Source: Erythrobacter sp. SCN 62-14
Lineage (GTDB): Bacteria > Pseudomonadota > Alphaproteobacteria > Sphingomonadales > Sphingomonadaceae
Direction: 5' to 3'
Length of the DNA stretch: 41,216 nucleotides
Assembly: GCA_001724215.1 (NCBI GenBank)
Contig: MEDW01000010.1
Span: forward strand, 1 to 41,216
The position numbers and the translations under genes were made by a program. Within the stretch, counting starts at the first letter, position 1. Each line of letters begins with the position of its first letter. Below, one piece after another: positions 41,056-41,216 of this stretch. A model generated the notes under the pieces. The model had not been told where the DNA came from, ran no database searches, and worked only from the letters and a program-made list of their open reading frames with translations.

Positions 41056-41216
41056 TTACTCCTTGGCTGACGCTTCGCGCGCCACTTCGCGCCAGCCGAT
41101 GTCGCGGCGGCAAAAGCCCGAGGGGAAGTGGATCTTGTCGACCGCTGCATAGGCGCGCTCGCGTGCCTCGGTGACAGTCTCGCCCAAGGCGCTGACATTG
41201 AGCACGCGCCCGCCGG
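41056..41216 (-). CDS. purD: Phosphoribosylamine-glycine ligase, C-terminal part
   Basis: The last 52 residues of PurD; the rest is beyond the window edge. The pattern GGRVLNVSALGETVTEA, RAYAAVDKIHFPSGFCRRDIGW is the PurD C-terminal domain (de novo purine synthesis, glycine ligation). The stop codon TAA lies at 41058-41056. The end of the gene carries the ribosome binding site of the cytochrome gene. Confidence 0.92.
   Translation of the reverse strand, partial: GGRVLNVSALGETVTEARERAYAAVDKIHFPSGFCRRDIGWREVAREASAKE

Overview
The window looks like an ordinary chromosomal stretch from an alphaproteobacterium of the order Sphingomonadales, probably Erythrobacteraceae. This rests on the high GC content, TTG/GTG starts and ATGA/GTGA/TAATG gene overlaps. 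It also rests on gene content: DUF1491, a PopZ-type DUF2497 protein, UrcA, a fused ThiS-ThiG, an N-terminally extended S9, an S9-family peptidase, and a suf operon headed by an Rrf2 regulator. No prophage, plasmid, CRISPR or insertion sequence is visible. The assignment is by recognition of families, not by a search.

Layout. 1-5.1 kb (+): a broken aroE, then coaE, dnaQ, hpf, ptsN, a hotdog thioesterase, a DUF1491 protein and a SleB-type cell wall hydrolase. 5.2-12.8 kb (mostly -): xthA, erpA, a CBS-pair protein, a divergent small membrane protein, a 2Fe-2S ferredoxin overlapping an S9 peptidase, a PopZ-like protein, and a pcm-like/tolC operon. 13-18.5 kb: fumC, a LytS/LytTR two-component pair, urcA, a small membrane protein and a metallophosphoesterase. 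18.5-21.1 kb (-): rplM-rpsI, then ctaA-cutA. 21.2-23.4 kb (+): a MerC-domain protein, thiSG and an orphan protein. 23.5-28.3 kb (-): pyrD-ggt and fadD. 28.3-31.4 kb: a gene-poor stretch with a candidate small RNA, an AraC regulator and a DUF885 peptidase. 31.5-37.8 kb (+): sufR-sufB-DUF559-sufC-sufD-sufS-sufT-sufA. 37.9-41.2 kb: a protein with an internal duplication, a lipoprotein, a PfkB-family (adenosine) kinase, a small cytochrome c and the 3' end of purD.

How the genes work together. The suf operon is a complete iron-sulfur assembly unit with its own Fe-S-sensing repressor. Three further Fe-S or haem related genes (erpA, the ferredoxin, ctaA) lie elsewhere in the window. The pcm-like/tolC pair is probably one transcript under a palindromic operator. 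hpf and ptsN sit together as often seen in proteobacteria, but without rpoN.

Most unusual observations. (1) The window begins with a diverged second copy of the middle of aroE, joined head-on to an aroE lacking its N-terminus. (2) The last ten codons of sufB occur a second time 143 bp downstream with only synonymous changes, in a cluster of palindromic elements next to a degenerate DUF559 nuclease gene embedded in the suf operon. (3) A modular hairpin-core-hairpin repeat occurs three times, each time just after a + strand gene. (4) Long perfect or near-perfect inverted repeats cover the likely promoters of the pcm/tolC and suf operons. (5) A promoter-like element and a strong terminator bracket about 110 bp of non-coding sequence upstream of the AraC gene. 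(6) A 313-residue protein of unknown function is built from two copies of the same helical unit. I saw no clear defence or biosynthetic system of a new type.
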